DNA from: Promethearchaeota archaeon
GTDB lineage: Archaea; Asgardarchaeota; Lokiarchaeia; Sigyniarchaeales; SOKP01
Assembly: GCA_008080735.1 (NCBI GenBank)
Contig: SHMW01000010.1
Span: 24,976-88,975, forward strand
Direction: 5' to 3'
Length of the DNA: 64,000 bases
A program made the translations under genes and the position numbers. Positions 1-9,307 of this stretch are shown piece by piece. A model generated the notes under the pieces. That model was not told the origin of the DNA. It saw only the letters and a program-made list of their open reading frames with translations, and searched no databases. Numbering within the stretch: the stretch's first letter is position 1; the number at the start of each line of letters is the position of its first letter.

Positions 1-492
1 CATAATGCGAGTAATCTTCATTATGATTTTAGAATAGAGTTAAATGGAGTTTTAAAGTCTTGGGCAGTACCAAAGGGACCATCACTCAACCCTAGTCAAA
101 GGAGATTAGCAGTGGAAACAGAAGACCATCCCATAGATTATGCCGAGTTTGAAGGAGTGATACCGGAAGATGAATATGGTGGAGGGTATGTAATAGTGTG
201 GGATTTAGGCACTTTTAAAAATATCACAAAAAAAGATGATAAGGAAATCTCACTAAACCAAGCATACGATGATGGCCACATTACTATTCTATTGAACGGA
301 ACGCGTCTTAAAGGCGAATTCGCACTAATCAAAACAAAACGTGAGGATCAGTGGCTTTTAATCAAAAAAGGTGATTCTGAAGCGAATCGAGACATAAATA
401 TTATAGAAGAATATCAAGATTCGGTTCTTTCTAATAAAACTATAGATGACCTTAAAAAGGCAAAAAAAGGAAATCTTGACAAATTTTTGTAA
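1..492 (+). CDS. LigD-type DNA 3'-phosphoesterase domain protein (5' truncated)
   Basis: The frame is open from base 1, so the N-terminus lies outside the window. The first visible residues (H-N-A-S-N-L-H-Y-D-F-R) match the conserved start of the LigD 3'-phosphoesterase fold, followed by W-A-V-P-K-G-P and the E-D-H-P-x-D-Y and G-x-I-P-x-x-E-Y-G-G-G blocks. In the family this domain trims 3'-phosphate or ribonucleotide ends before ligation; in archaea it is often a stand-alone protein. No ligase or polymerase domain follows before the TAA, which fits a stand-alone enzyme. It converges on the ribonucleotide reductase gene, with 18 bases between the stops. Confidence 0.85.
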   Translation, partial: HNASNLHYDFRIELNGVLKSWAVPKGPSLNPSQRRLAVETEDHPIDYAEFEGVIPEDEYGGGYVIVWDLGTFKNITKKDDKEISLNQAYDDGHITILLNGTRLKGEFALIKTKREDQWLLIKKGDSEANRDINIIEEYQDSVLSNKTIDDLKKAKKGNLDKFL

Positions 493-510
493 GACACAAT
501 TAGGATTAGA

Positions 511-2484
511 TTATGTATTTTTATTTATATGGATTTCACAATCTTCACTATCGCAAAAAATTTGTCCTCGAGCTTGTTCTTTGACATTTTCCAAATATAA
601 AGGCTTAAGATACTTTGATAGTCTCTGGTATTCTTCTTCCGAAATCTCCTCAAAAGGAGCTTGTTCATAGCCGTGTTCTTTTAAAGGGAGAAAAGAAATC
701 GCTTTAAGTTCATCTTCAAAACTCTGTAGTAAATATTTTATGTCATTTTTCTCTTCATCTTTAAAACTAACCGTTACAGATACTTGATTATCTGACCAAT
801 ATTTTTGATATAATGCGGCATTTTCTGCTTGTTCCCAAATAGATACATCTGCCTTCCCACGAGTGAAATATTCTTTTTTCACAGGGAATTCAATGATCAT
901 AGTGTTTTCAGAGTATTTGTCTTTTATTACCTTGTAGCCAGCTTCTTTTGCTATCTTAACTAATTCAGAACCCTCTTGTACCCTTATTCTGCGTATATAA
1001 TATTTCGAATGAGGGAAATGGATGCCATGAGACACACCGGGCAATAAACTTACTGTACCGCTTGGTTTTACCGTAGTAATTTTAATAGACTCTGGAACAC
1101 ATAACCAGTCTGAATAATTCTTATCAAGTTTTTTTAGATATTTATATCCTTTTTTACACCATTAATTCATTTTATTTTTTCCGTGTCTTGAAAAAGCTTC
1201 TGTTATGCCTGTCTGAGAGATACCCATCCTACGATTTTTCAGCATTACTGCGTTAGTAACTTTTACTTTAGTGTTTACAAGAGTCACGGTTTTAGCATAA
1301 ATATACGCATATTTTAGAGTCTCTTTAAATTCTTCCCAATTTTGATGCCGTGAAGGATAGGTTTCTGCCAAACAACAGAGTTCAAAAGATTCTAGTGTTT
1401 GTTCTCCACATGGATTCATACCCATTGCGTTTTTATCTTTATAATCTGGAGGATCTATCATTCGCGAATATTTTTGGGCATTTTCTAACCAAAATAGACC
1501 GGGTTCTCCATTTTTCGCGATTTGCTCAGAAATAAAAGAATAATCCATACCTTTCTCCGCTATAATACTGTTATTACTTACCCATCGGTGAGATTTGAGT
1601 TTTTTCTGATTCTGCTTAGCCTTTATAAAACTCTTATCATCTGGATTACCTAATCCAATTTCCGCACTCCTTCTTACCCCGCCCGCGACGACACACTTTC
1701 CAATTAAATTCATTATATCAAGAATATCCAAGGAATTTATAGGTTCTCCAATTCTTCCGTTTAGAATAATGTCAATAGTATTCAGCATATTCTCTAATGG
1801 TTCTGGACCCGATGCGGTTCCCCCAAAACTTTTGAGTGGTTCTCCTTTAGGACGGATCTTTGAATAATTAAAATCTGGTTGTTTTTCTCCTAAAAAATAT
1901 GCATCTAACAACTTTTTAAGTGCTTTAACCCATCCTTCTCTATTGTCGGGAATAGTGAATCTAAATTTCTCGTTTTTAGGTTGTTTGATAAATAATTTAC
2001 CCGCCCCTCTGGTGTCAAAACCCACCCCTACACCCACCATTAGCGAGTGCATGAGAAATTCAAAAGCTTGGGTATATTTAACGTCAATATCGTTAGTAGA
2101 GACAAATCCACAATTATTTAATGCCATAGAACCATGTTCTGCTATGAATTCCGTGCCCATAATCCAAAATCCTCTCCCTGGTGGTGTAAATTTGAAACAC
2201 CATATTTTTTCATACATTCTTTGGGCGGATTTCCTTGCTTTTTGCTCATTCCACGGTAATCTTAAATCTTGACAATGTTCTTTCTGAATTGAGAAGCAAC
2301 CTTCGACAACTCTCTTCACCGTTTCCCAATATTCTTCCTTTCGCGCCCTTCCATGGATATATCTCGCATAAGTTCGTTTATAGATAAAATATCCCAAAGG
2401 ACCCCAATCGGGTTGCTTTCCTTTATAATCCTTAAGGAAGTTTTTGTTTAGCTTAAAACAATTTATATCTAAATTATCAATCAT
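511..2484 (-). CDS. nrdJ: Adenosylcobalamin-dependent ribonucleoside-triphosphate reductase, interrupted by an in-frame TAA
   Basis: This is a B12-dependent class II ribonucleotide reductase of the monomeric RTPR type, making deoxyribonucleotides without oxygen. The first half carries N-N-C-G (C125), then N-P-C-G-E and L-C-C-L; C359, E361 and C370 have the 11-residue spacing of C408/C419 in the Lactobacillus enzyme. The second half carries P-G-V-S-x-G-I-H-F-P-H-S and a C-terminal cysteine pair (C-D-S-E-D-C). The halves are in the same frame, separated only by a TAA at 1162-1164 (codon 441). Conserved-looking sequence (W-C-K-K-G-Y, then V-K-P-S-G-T-V-S) follows directly, so no frameshift is involved. 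The ATG at 2484 has a GGAAGG six bases upstream and is preferred to a GTG at 2505. The gene may be a recent pseudogene, a sequencing error or a readthrough gene. Confidence 0.88.
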
Positions 2485-2716
2485 TTGGATCCTTCCTAAA
2501 TTCACCGATTACTTCTTAAAATGATAGATAAAAATTCTCTCTGATTAACTTAAAGCTTATGATTATATTGTATTGATTTTAATGACATTTTTTAATCTGC
2601 CTCCTTTATGCTTAAATCTGGCTATTGGCTGGTTCATATAATAATTAAGGGATTTCGTCTTTATTCTAATAAATTTAATGATAAATTTTTAAAATTCTTT
2701 AATCATTTTGGAAAGT

Positions 2717-4165
2717 ATGAACGTGAAGAAAATTGATGACAACATCTACGAAATACCAGCTCATAAAATTGGGAACTTCGAGATGAAAGTACCAGTTAAA
2801 ATTTACGCTAATAATTATATACTTGACAAAATCAAACAAGATAGGACGCTAGACCAAATTAGTAATGTTGCTACCTTGAAGGGAATCAGAAAGCACGCAA
2901 TTGCTCTTTCCGATGCACATCAAGGATACGGATTTTGTATCGGAGGCGTTGCGGGAACTGACGCAGAGTCCGGTATGGTAAGTCCTGGAGGAGTCGGATA
3001 TGATATCAATTGTGGGGTTAGGCTCTTAAGAACCAATTTGTATGAAAATGATGTAAGAGACGTCATTGAAGATTTATTAGAGAGAATATATAGAAATATC
3101 CCAAGCGGTCTCGGTTCGGAAGGAAAAATTAATATTTCTTATTCAGATCTAGACAATTTAGCTGATAATGGTCTTAAATGGGCATTAGAAAATGGTTATG
3201 CAACAAAAAAAGATTTAGAACATGTTGAGGAGAATGGATGTTTAGAGGGTGCAAATTCAGATTTAGTGTCAAAAAAGGCAAAACAAAGAGGTATTGACCA
3301 AGTAGGTTCACTCGGGAGTGGAAACCATTTCCTAGAAATCCAGAGGGTTGACAAAATTTTTAATAGGGAAATCGCAAAAAAGGTTGGCATATTAGAGGAA
3401 GGACAAGTCACGGTGATGGTACATACGGGAAGTAGAGCATTTGGACACCAAGTGTGTACGGATTCATTGAGAATGGTTGAAAAAGCTATGAAAAAGTATG
3501 GAATTGAAGTTCCAGACAGAGAATTGGCTTGCGTTCCCGCAAATACTAATGAGGCGCAAAATTACCTAAGCCAAATGGCTTGCGCGGCTAATTTTGGTTT
3601 CTGCAATCGACAACTGATTACTCATTGGCTAAGAGAATCATTCGAGCAATTTTTCAAAAAAGATATGAATGAATTAGATTTAAATCTTATCTATGGAGTG
3701 TGTCATAATATTTTAAAGATTGAAGAGCACAAAGTAAATGGCTCTAAAATGAAACTTAACATCCACCGAAAAGGTGCAACAAGGGCTTTTCCTGCGGGAC
3801 ACCCTGAAATTCCACAAGACTACAGAGATATCGGACAACCCGCATTAATACCAGGAACTATGGGTTCAGCCTCATATTTGTGTGTAGGTAAGGAAAAAGG
3901 AATGGATTTATCATTTGGTTCAACTGCTCACGGTGCTGGAAGGGTAATGTCGCGGAGGAGTGCAGATAAAAAATGGCCTGCTCGTAATGTGTTAAATGAC
4001 TTGTCTAGTCGTGGTATTCATATAAAGGCTGCCAATATGAGAGTTGTCGCGGAAGAAGCTCCTGGGGCTTATAAAGATGTAGATCAAGTTGTCCAAGTGA
4101 GTCATGATTTAGGGATAGTAGAAAAAATCGCTCGTTTCAAACCTATTGGGGTTGTTAAAGGATAA
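2717..4165 (+). CDS. rtcB: RtcB RNA-splicing ligase
   Basis: RtcB joins 2',3'-cyclic-phosphate and 5'-OH RNA ends using Mn2+ and GTP; in archaea it seals tRNA exons. The protein is about 482 residues, the usual intein-free length. Visible landmarks are the H-Q-G-Y-G-F region and G-x-D-I-N-C-G-V-R with the first metal cysteine, G-S-L-G-S-G-N-H-F, H-T-G-S-R-x-F-G-H and H-R-K-G-A-T-R. Near the end is H-G-A-G-R-x-M-S-R, whose histidine takes the GMP. ATG 2717 is preferred to a TTG nine bases upstream. It is divergent from nrdJ across about 230 AT-rich bases that must hold both promoters. Confidence 0.97.
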   Translation: MNVKKIDDNIYEIPAHKIGNFEMKVPVKIYANNYILDKIKQDRTLDQISNVATLKGIRKHAIALSDAHQGYGFCIGGVAGTDAESGMVSPGGVGYDINCGVRLLRTNLYENDVRDVIEDLLERIYRNIPSGLGSEGKINISYSDLDNLADNGLKWALENGYATKKDLEHVEENGCLEGANSDLVSKKAKQRGIDQVGSLGSGNHFLEIQRVDKIFNREIAKKVGILEEGQVTVMVHTGSRAFGHQVCTDSLRMVEKAMKKYGIEVPDRELACVPANTNEAQNYLSQMACAANFGFCNRQLITHWLRESFEQFFKKDMNELDLNLIYGVCHNILKIEEHKVNGSKMKLNIHRKGATRAFPAGHPEIPQDYRDIGQPALIPGTMGSASYLCVGKEKGMDLSFGSTAHGAGRVMSRRSADKKWPARNVLNDLSSRGIHIKAANMRVVAEEAPGAYKDVDQVVQVSHDLGIVEKIARFKPIGVVKG

Positions 4166-4170
4166 TTATT

Positions 4171-4605
4171 CTATAATTCTAACGAATTAAGCATTTCTTT
4201 TCTTTTTATATCTTTTTCTAATACATTTTTAATGGTTTTTCTAAAATTCGCATTTAAGTGAATAGGATTTTGCTTTACATAAATCTGTTTCATATATTTT
4301 TTTATAAATTGAAACTTGATTTCTAAAAGGATTTCGGTTGTCTCATTTGATTTTGTTTTACTAGTACATTTAGCGACGATAAAGTTTTCAGTAAAATCAT
4401 CCTTTATAAAATAGAAGCAATTTTTCCTGACTTTTAAGCTATTTATCCCATTCTCCCCCGTTTTGAGTTCAAAATTTTTTAGAGCAGAAAACAGATTAGC
4501 TAACATAGAATAATTTAGTTCCCTATTCTTTTCTTTGGAGAGATTATAGGAAAAAATCGAAGTCCCTCTTTTATTGATTATATATATACCCTCTATACCT
4601 TTCAT
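4171..4605 (-). CDS. Longin/roadblock-like small protein
   Basis: About 144 residues. It starts with I-E-G-I-Y-I-I-N-K-R-G, a short strand-turn-strand typical of longin/roadblock folds, then an amphipathic helix (A-N-L-F-S-A-L-K-N-F-E) and further strands. The same pattern recurs at 32889-33632 and in the cytosolic tail of 58469-61819, so I group them as one family. Members of such folds in Asgard genomes are thought to bind or regulate small GTPases; that role here is inference. The ATG at 4605 is chosen over a TTG two codons upstream. It converges on rtcB with five bases between. Confidence 0.6.
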   Translation of the reverse strand: MKGIEGIYIINKRGTSIFSYNLSKEKNRELNYSMLANLFSALKNFELKTGENGINSLKVRKNCFYFIKDDFTENFIVAKCTSKTKSNETTEILLEIKFQFIKKYMKQIYVKQNPIHLNANFRKTIKNVLEKDIKRKEMLNSLEL

Positions 4606-4702
4606 TACCAACTCTCTTAATTAGTAGTCCTATTTGTATTTATATATTTCCCCAAATTAATCTAATGCAAATCGATCATTTAAATCTTGCATTTATACTT
4701 TT

Positions 4703-5863
4703 TTACTCACTCTTAAAATATTTTTTGTAGATTAGGTAAAAAAGCAGACCGATAATAAATCCTATGGTGATATTGAGAAAAAAACATCCTAAAGCTGAGA
4801 TGATAATTAGGGGAATGGTTTTCCAATCCTCAATCTTTTTTAGGGCTACTTTTCCTAATGTAAATGAGGTAAAAATTAGCATCGCGCCTAAAATTCCTTC
4901 AGGAAAATAAATAAATATGGTAAATAATAAATCTGAGAAAAAGAGTCCCAACACTAATTCAATAGTGCCTTCGAAAATCATTGAGCCCCCCGTTCTCGCA
5001 CCGAAAGCATATTGTGCTGCCAATCCCCCAGATCCATGACATAATGGCATTCCTCCGAAGAATGGACTTACAAGATTAATCACTCCCATATTGGAGGCCA
5101 AGTTATTAGAATTAATATCACTTTTCACTTCTGGAAATAATTCTTTTATTAATGCAATCGTAGCGATCATAACATTGGTTAGCGTGAGTATTAATTGACC
5201 GATTCCGGCTACTAAAAACCCAATAATAATGTTTTCTATCGTTGGTAAATGAAATGGGATGTGAGGGATATTAAAGGCTAAGACATCTATGGTTAGTATC
5301 CCCGAGAAAATCATAATGCATACCCCTAGAATCACTAAAAATATTGCTGTAGGGACTTTCTCCCAGCGAATGAATAGAATAATGATGATAAGAGCGATTG
5401 TTCCTATGATATAATCATTTATAAATAAGAGTAGAGCAGACCAGCCTAAAATAAAAGATAATCCAAGTTGAATTCCCCGTACAGATAATTTTGGGACTTT
5501 TTTAGTAATTTTATCAAGAATCTTGGTAGCTCCAAGAATGAACCAGACAATTCCCGTGGAAAATCCTGTAGAAATAACTTTGTTTGGAGTCCATTTTTGA
5601 GAAAGTGCGATTGTACCAATCGTTTTTTGTGGTTGGACGGGTAATGGGAGATTATAACGTATCCCTAATACTATATTGGTTAACCCTAAACATAAGAAAA
5701 TGCCAGCGGGGTTTAACTTAACTAACGAAACATACCCGATTAAGAACGGGACTAAAGTTCCCCAATCTCCAAATGCCCCACTTAGCTCGTTTAATGAAAA
5801 TTTTCTCGCTGCTTTTTCTTTGAAATTTTCGATTTCAGAAATATATCTCACCTCGATTATCAA
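4703..5863 (-). CDS. MOT1-type molybdate/sulfate transporter
   Basis: A hydrophobic protein of up to 386 residues with about ten membrane segments. The N-terminal motif F-S-L-N-E-L-S-G-A-F-G-D-W-G-T-L-V-P-F is characteristic of the MFS_MOT1 family, and a second family motif (S-P-F-F-G-G-M-P-L-C-H-G-S-G-G-L-A-A-Q) lies around residue 265. The family takes up molybdate or sulfate across the cytoplasmic membrane. The start is uncertain: TTG 5863 gives the longest form and GTG 5851 is the alternative; no ATG precedes the conserved region. No molybdenum-cofactor gene is adjacent. Confidence 0.88.
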   Translation of the reverse strand: MIIEVRYISEIENFKEKAARKFSLNELSGAFGDWGTLVPFLIGYVSLVKLNPAGIFLCLGLTNIVLGIRYNLPLPVQPQKTIGTIALSQKWTPNKVISTGFSTGIVWFILGATKILDKITKKVPKLSVRGIQLGLSFILGWSALLLFINDYIIGTIALIIIILFIRWEKVPTAIFLVILGVCIMIFSGILTIDVLAFNIPHIPFHLPTIENIIIGFLVAGIGQLILTLTNVMIATIALIKELFPEVKSDINSNNLASNMGVINLVSPFFGGMPLCHGSGGLAAQYAFGARTGGSMIFEGTIELVLGLFFSDLLFTIFIYFPEGILGAMLIFTSFTLGKVALKKIEDWKTIPLIIISALGCFFLNITIGFIIGLLFYLIYKKYFKSE

Positions 5864-5909
5864 AGAATCGTACTTATAATATAAAGAGCTTTAGATTATT
5901 TTTTATTTA

Positions 5910-7034
5910 TTACTTATCTATATGTTTATCCCAAATGAGTTCAAATAGAGCGCCTTTATCGTTTTTGCTATAGATAATTTTACCTCCATATCTATCCATT
6001 ATTTTTTCAATGATGGTAAGACCTTTTAATTTTCTATTCTGTGTGGGGTTTTGGAAATGTGATTTAACAATCTCTTCTGGTAGGCCAGGACCGAAATCTT
6101 GTATTTTAATCGTTGCAGAATTATCATCTTCACATAGGGAAATATCTATCTTTTTGGTATTTGTGTGCTTAAACGCATTCCTAATTAATTCTTTGAGAAG
6201 CAAGTCCAAATAATCATCAGCTAAGACATTACAGGTGCCTTCAATTTCAATTGGTTGAGAGTATTCTTTTTTTATCTGTTCAATGATGTTTCTTGGATTA
6301 ATCTCTCTCAAAGAACTTTCCCTTGTGAAAAGTTCTTTTAATTCTTCAATATGTTCAATAGAATCTAAAATACTTTGAATATGTGGCATTAGAGTTTCTA
6401 TTATTTCATTAGATAATTCTGAATCTTCTTGTTTCATTTGTAAAAAACCGTAAATAAACGTGAGGTTGTTGGCAATTTCATGTCGAACGGTACTAGTTAA
6501 TAATTTAAGGTTGTCTCGTTGTTCTTTGATTTTTTCCTGAGCTCTTCTTAGTGTCTCATTGTTAAATATGAGTTCAAGGTGAGCATCCACAGCTACTTTC
6601 ATCTCTTTCATTAGATTTTTCTTTTTCTCTGAGAAATTGCGCTCTTTCTTGTCGAGCACACAGATTGTTCCGAAAACGTCGCCCGTCGGCCATTCCAGAG
6701 GAAATCCTAAGTAGGAGATTAATTTATTTTCTTCCAATCCCGGTTTGTTTTTATGAATGGGATCCTTATAGGCATTAGGTACTTCATGCATTTTTTTTCT
6801 CTTTATAGTAATTTCACAGTATTTATCAAAAATTGTCTCTTTATAATTCTTAGGTATTGGATTTCCCTCGTTCTCGCTTGTTATAATTGCCTCAAGATAT
6901 GGATCTTCATATTTCATGATGATTGCCGCGGGGACACCCATTAATTGGGCTAAAGCATTGACTAATCTTTGCCATTTATCCATTATTGATTGCGGCAAAT
7001 CTAGGTCACTAACTAACATTTGAGTTTTCCCCAT
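5910..7034 (-). CDS. GAF-domain sensor histidine kinase
   Basis: A soluble kinase of 374 residues with no membrane segment. Residues 15-160 look like a GAF sensor (L-G-F-P-L-E-W-P-T-G-x-x-F-G-T-I-C-V-L-D). A helical stretch follows, then the H-box with phosphoacceptor His185 in T-V-R-H-E-I-A-N-N. The C-terminal ATPase has an N-box (K-E-L-I-R-N-A-F-K-H, Asn286) and a G-box (D-F-G-P-G-L-P). No response regulator is adjacent, so its partner is unknown. The GAF ligand cannot be read from the sequence. Confidence 0.9.
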   Translation of the reverse strand: MGKTQMLVSDLDLPQSIMDKWQRLVNALAQLMGVPAAIIMKYEDPYLEAIITSENEGNPIPKNYKETIFDKYCEITIKRKKMHEVPNAYKDPIHKNKPGLEENKLISYLGFPLEWPTGDVFGTICVLDKKERNFSEKKKNLMKEMKVAVDAHLELIFNNETLRRAQEKIKEQRDNLKLLTSTVRHEIANNLTFIYGFLQMKQEDSELSNEIIETLMPHIQSILDSIEHIEELKELFTRESSLREINPRNIIEQIKKEYSQPIEIEGTCNVLADDYLDLLLKELIRNAFKHTNTKKIDISLCEDDNSATIKIQDFGPGLPEEIVKSHFQNPTQNRKLKGLTIIEKIMDRYGGKIIYSKNDKGALFELIWDKHIDK

Positions 7035-7256
7035 ACTAGATTAATTAAACTAATTATTTTTAAATTCTGTTCTTAATAGATTTAATAGTCTATATTAATA
7101 TATTGAGATATATTCTATATTCAGAAAAATAAAAGAAAATAATAGTACGAATCTATTTTTAGGTTCCAGAATTTAGGTTAAAATCCCTTAAGGGATGAGT
7201 TTTCTCGCATTTTCGATGATAAAATTAAGGTAAAATATTTCCAGTAATTTCTTACT

Positions 7257-7415
7257 TCATAAACTCTCATATAATTCTGATGGTTTCCCACCGCACCCAA
7301 AGGTAAAAGACAAAAATTTTCTCTTTTTTTCACACTGGGGGCAGTAATAATTTCCCGATTCCTCTTTATCATCAAATGTAAATCCACATTCTTCGCAGAT
7401 CACATAGCTTTTCAT
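7257..7415 (-). CDS. Mini zinc-ribbon protein
   Basis: A 52-residue protein. An N-terminal C-E-E-C-G and a C-P-Q-C nineteen residues later form a four-cysteine zinc-ribbon or rubredoxin-like site with Y-Y before the second pair. An additional G-C-G-G sits near the C-terminus. It resembles the neighbouring 7573-7704 protein and the UGA-containing 10077-10193 protein, so the three look like local paralogues. Such ribbons bind Zn or Fe; partner and role are unknown. The frame happens to stay open for 24 codons after its TGA stop, but no SECIS-like hairpin follows, so TGA is taken as a true stop. Confidence 0.7.
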   Translation of the reverse strand: MKSYVICEECGFTFDDKEESGNYYCPQCEKKRKFLSFTFGCGGKPSELYESL

Positions 7416-7572
7416 ATCCAATTTATGCTAAATAGATTATTAAAAACCAGAGGTTATAATCCCTTAATAATTGGAATGACCTTGAGATAATAGATAATAA
7501 AAAATTCATATTATACTATTTTCTAAAAATTGAGAAATAAAAAGTGTTAGGACAAAATCCGTGAGAATTGAG

Positions 7573-7704
7573 TTAGGATTCTGATTCTTTTTCAGACTCC
7601 ATCTTAAAGAATTCGGTGTATTTCCCACAATTAGCGCAGTAATACTTTCCTGGTTCATCTTCATCATCGATCGCGGTTCCGCATGATCTACAAATAACAG
7701 TCAT
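7573..7704 (-). CDS. Mini zinc-ribbon protein
   Basis: A 43-residue protein: M-T-V-I-C-R-S-C-G, an acidic turn, then Y-Y-C-A-N-C-G-K and an acidic/serine tail ending in TAA. The paired CxxC knuckles predict one Zn(Cys)4 site. It aligns along its length with the Sec-containing mini protein at 10077-10193 (C-x-x-C-G … Y-x-C-x-x-C/U-x-K), which makes it the cysteine counterpart in the same locus. No membrane segment. The function is unknown; a redox or iron-binding role as in rubredoxins is possible but unproven. Confidence 0.75.
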   Translation of the reverse strand: MTVICRSCGTAIDDEDEPGKYYCANCGKYTEFFKMESEKESES

Positions 7705-7768
7705 AAATTAATTTAGGATAATGGGATATATTAATGTTTACTCCATTTCAAACTGTTCCTTTTATCAT

Positions 7769-8401
7769 TTAAATGATACAAATTGGATCAGTCAAAAATC
7801 CGTCTCCCATTGGGATACTGTCAAAGATAGCTCTTGCGTAATTGGAAGAGTATCTATATGCGCAAAAGTCCCCTATGAAAGTTCCGCGTAAACCATAATG
7901 AAGATGAGAGCCATCATTTGCATATAGCAAATCTGCAATTGGGTCACCTATATTCACACGTTGAAGTATAGATACTTTAATGGCGTTTCGTTGTAAAGTG
8001 TTATTATAGGTATCATCGCCGTTAAAATTAGGTTCTATACATAATTCGACTGCCCATCCCCAATTTATAAGAATACTTACACTGAATAATATATTAGAAT
8101 TTTCTGAATGAGGATTTTTATGTTCTGTTATACCCATAACGGTGCCTTTCACGGGTGAGATTATAGTCACTGTATCATTAATAACGAGATCAATTCCATT
8201 ATGGTGTGTTCCAGGACCGCTCCAATCTGGTACTCCATAAGGACGAATATGGTCAATTTTCCCAGATTCTTCAATTGGAAATTCTAATGATGGATCGAAC
8301 GGTATTGGGGAAACGCCTATAAGTAGGATCGCAGTAACGAATAATGAAAGGAGAAGAATGGGAATAAAGACCAATAACTTTTTCTTTTTGGTCCAATTCA
8401 T
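7769..8401 (-). CDS. M23-like metallopeptidase, membrane-anchored
   Basis: 210 residues. A lysine-rich start and one hydrophobic helix (residues 9-29) predict an N-terminal anchor with the rest outside the cell. The domain carries the M23/LytM signature: H67-x3-D71 in H-H-N-G-I-D-L and H166-x-H168 in H-L-H-Y-G-L, plus the I-S-P-V-K-G-T-V strand that normally follows the first metal ligands. M23 enzymes cut peptidoglycan cross-bridges, but archaea of this kind lack peptidoglycan. The substrate may therefore be a surface protein, neighbouring bacteria, or the domain may only bind. It lies between the zinc-ribbon and selenoprotein genes on the same strand. Confidence 0.75.
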   Translation of the reverse strand: MNWTKKKKLLVFIPILLLSLFVTAILLIGVSPIPFDPSLEFPIEESGKIDHIRPYGVPDWSGPGTHHNGIDLVINDTVTIISPVKGTVMGITEHKNPHSENSNILFSVSILINWGWAVELCIEPNFNGDDTYNNTLQRNAIKVSILQRVNIGDPIADLLYANDGSHLHYGLRGTFIGDFCAYRYSSNYARAIFDSIPMGDGFLTDPICII

Positions 8402-8526
8402 TTTTTCATGATTATAAAACTATAAAATATTATTTAAGTAAAAAATGTATGATTTTGATAATAAATTTTTTCTCAACATTAATCATCGAACTATTAAGAG
8501 AGGATATGAAATAAAAAATGAAAGGG

Positions 8527-8533
8527 TTCCCAT
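8527..8533 (-). promoter_or_regulatory. 3' arm of the lower stem of SECIS-like element 1
   Basis: On the minus strand this reads AUGGGAA and pairs perfectly (7 bp) with UUCCCAU at 8590-8596, just after the stop codon of the UGA-containing gene. It closes a lower helix beneath the AUGA/UGAC core, with about 5 unpaired bases on the 5' side and about 15 on the 3' side. Confidence 0.5.
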
Positions 8534-8548
8534 AACCCGCGCGAGGCA

Positions 8549-8584
8549 GTCATCAAATGTCTCATTTTTTTACATTTGACTCAT
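8549..8584 (-). promoter_or_regulatory. SECIS-like hairpin 1 (3' UTR of peroxiredoxin-like selenoprotein)
   Basis: Read on the minus strand: AUGAG, an 8-base arm UCAAAUGU, an 11-base loop starting with seven A residues, the perfectly complementary arm ACAUUUGA, then UGAC. It starts 15 bases after the stop codon at 8600. AUGA opposite UGA is the tandem G·A kink-turn core of eukaryotic SECIS elements, and adenines on the 5' side of the apical loop are also typical. The same layout follows the two other UGA-containing genes nearby. Confidence 0.8.
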
Positions 8585-8599
8585 CCAAAATGGGAAATT

Positions 8600-9091
8600 T
8601 TAACAATATTGTTTAATTGCGTTGAGAATAGTCTCGATATCTGGTCTGTCCGTCTTAGTTTCAGCAATATATTTCCACATAATTTTTCCCGAGTTGTTAA
8701 TTAAAAATTTAGACGGTATAGCTTGCTTAGATTTAATATTTGTTTCTGCTATATTTTCATATATCTCAATATCGAATTTTTCTGCAATTTCTGCGTTCTT
8801 ATCTGAGATTTGTGAAAAATGTAGGTTGTTCTGCTCTTGATATTCCCGCATATGGTTTTCACTGTCCGATGATATTGAAATAAGTTTAACATTGTATTTT
8901 CGGATTTTTTCTAGGTTCTTATTTAAGAGAATAGAATGCTGTTTTCAATGACCTCACCAAGTCCCTCGGAAGAAATCGATAAGTAATCAACTATAATTAT
9001 CTATTATCTCTGATAAATCAATTATATTTCCGAGAATGTCTGTAATCTTAAAGTATGGTGCGTTTTTTCCAACCATAAGTCCTTCATTCAT
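8600..9091 (-). CDS. Peroxiredoxin-like selenoprotein with a UxxU motif (three in-frame UGA)
   Basis: A 163-residue AhpC/TSA-type thioredoxin fold. It starts V-G-K-N-A-P-Y-F-K-I-T-D, the usual peroxiredoxin N-terminus, and ends with I-P-S-K-F-L-I-N-N-S-G-K-I, the usual cis-Pro region. In-frame UGA codons occur at 8987-8989 (codon 35), 8954-8956 (46) and 8945-8947 (49). Codons 46 and 49 fall in D-F-F-R-G-T-W-U-G-H-U-K, exactly where family members have CxxC, so both are read as selenocysteine. Codon 35 (Y-S-U-L-L-I-D-F-F) is not at a redox position; it may be a third Sec or a Gly-to-UGA mutation. ATG 9091 follows an in-frame TAA. A conventional gene caller would keep only the part after codon 80. 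Likely role: thiol-dependent peroxide or disulfide reduction. Confidence 0.85.
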
Positions 9092-9307
9092 AATTTAGGC
9101 ACTGTGATTATATTATTGAAGTATAGGTGTTTAAACAATCATCTTAAATGTATTATAAATAATAAATTATGACCAATATCTAAAAACAAATTTATAATGT
9201 TTTTTTATTGTATTTTGAATTGTACATTTTTTTCAGCTTTTCTCCCCAAAAGTATGATCATGCCGAATTTTTAAAAGCTTAAAAAAATAAGAGAAAAGAG
9301 TCTAAAT

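Noticed and set aside
511..2484. nrdJ as two separate genes or a frameshifted gene
   Set aside because: Both halves are in exactly the same frame and the 40 codons between the TAA and the next ATG encode conserved RTPR sequence.
7185..7259. Possible Sec readthrough at the TGA ending the 52-residue zinc ribbon (frame open for 24 more codons)
   Set aside because: The TGA does not replace a conserved cysteine, the downstream residues show no motif, and no AUGA-stem-UGAC hairpin was found after either stop.
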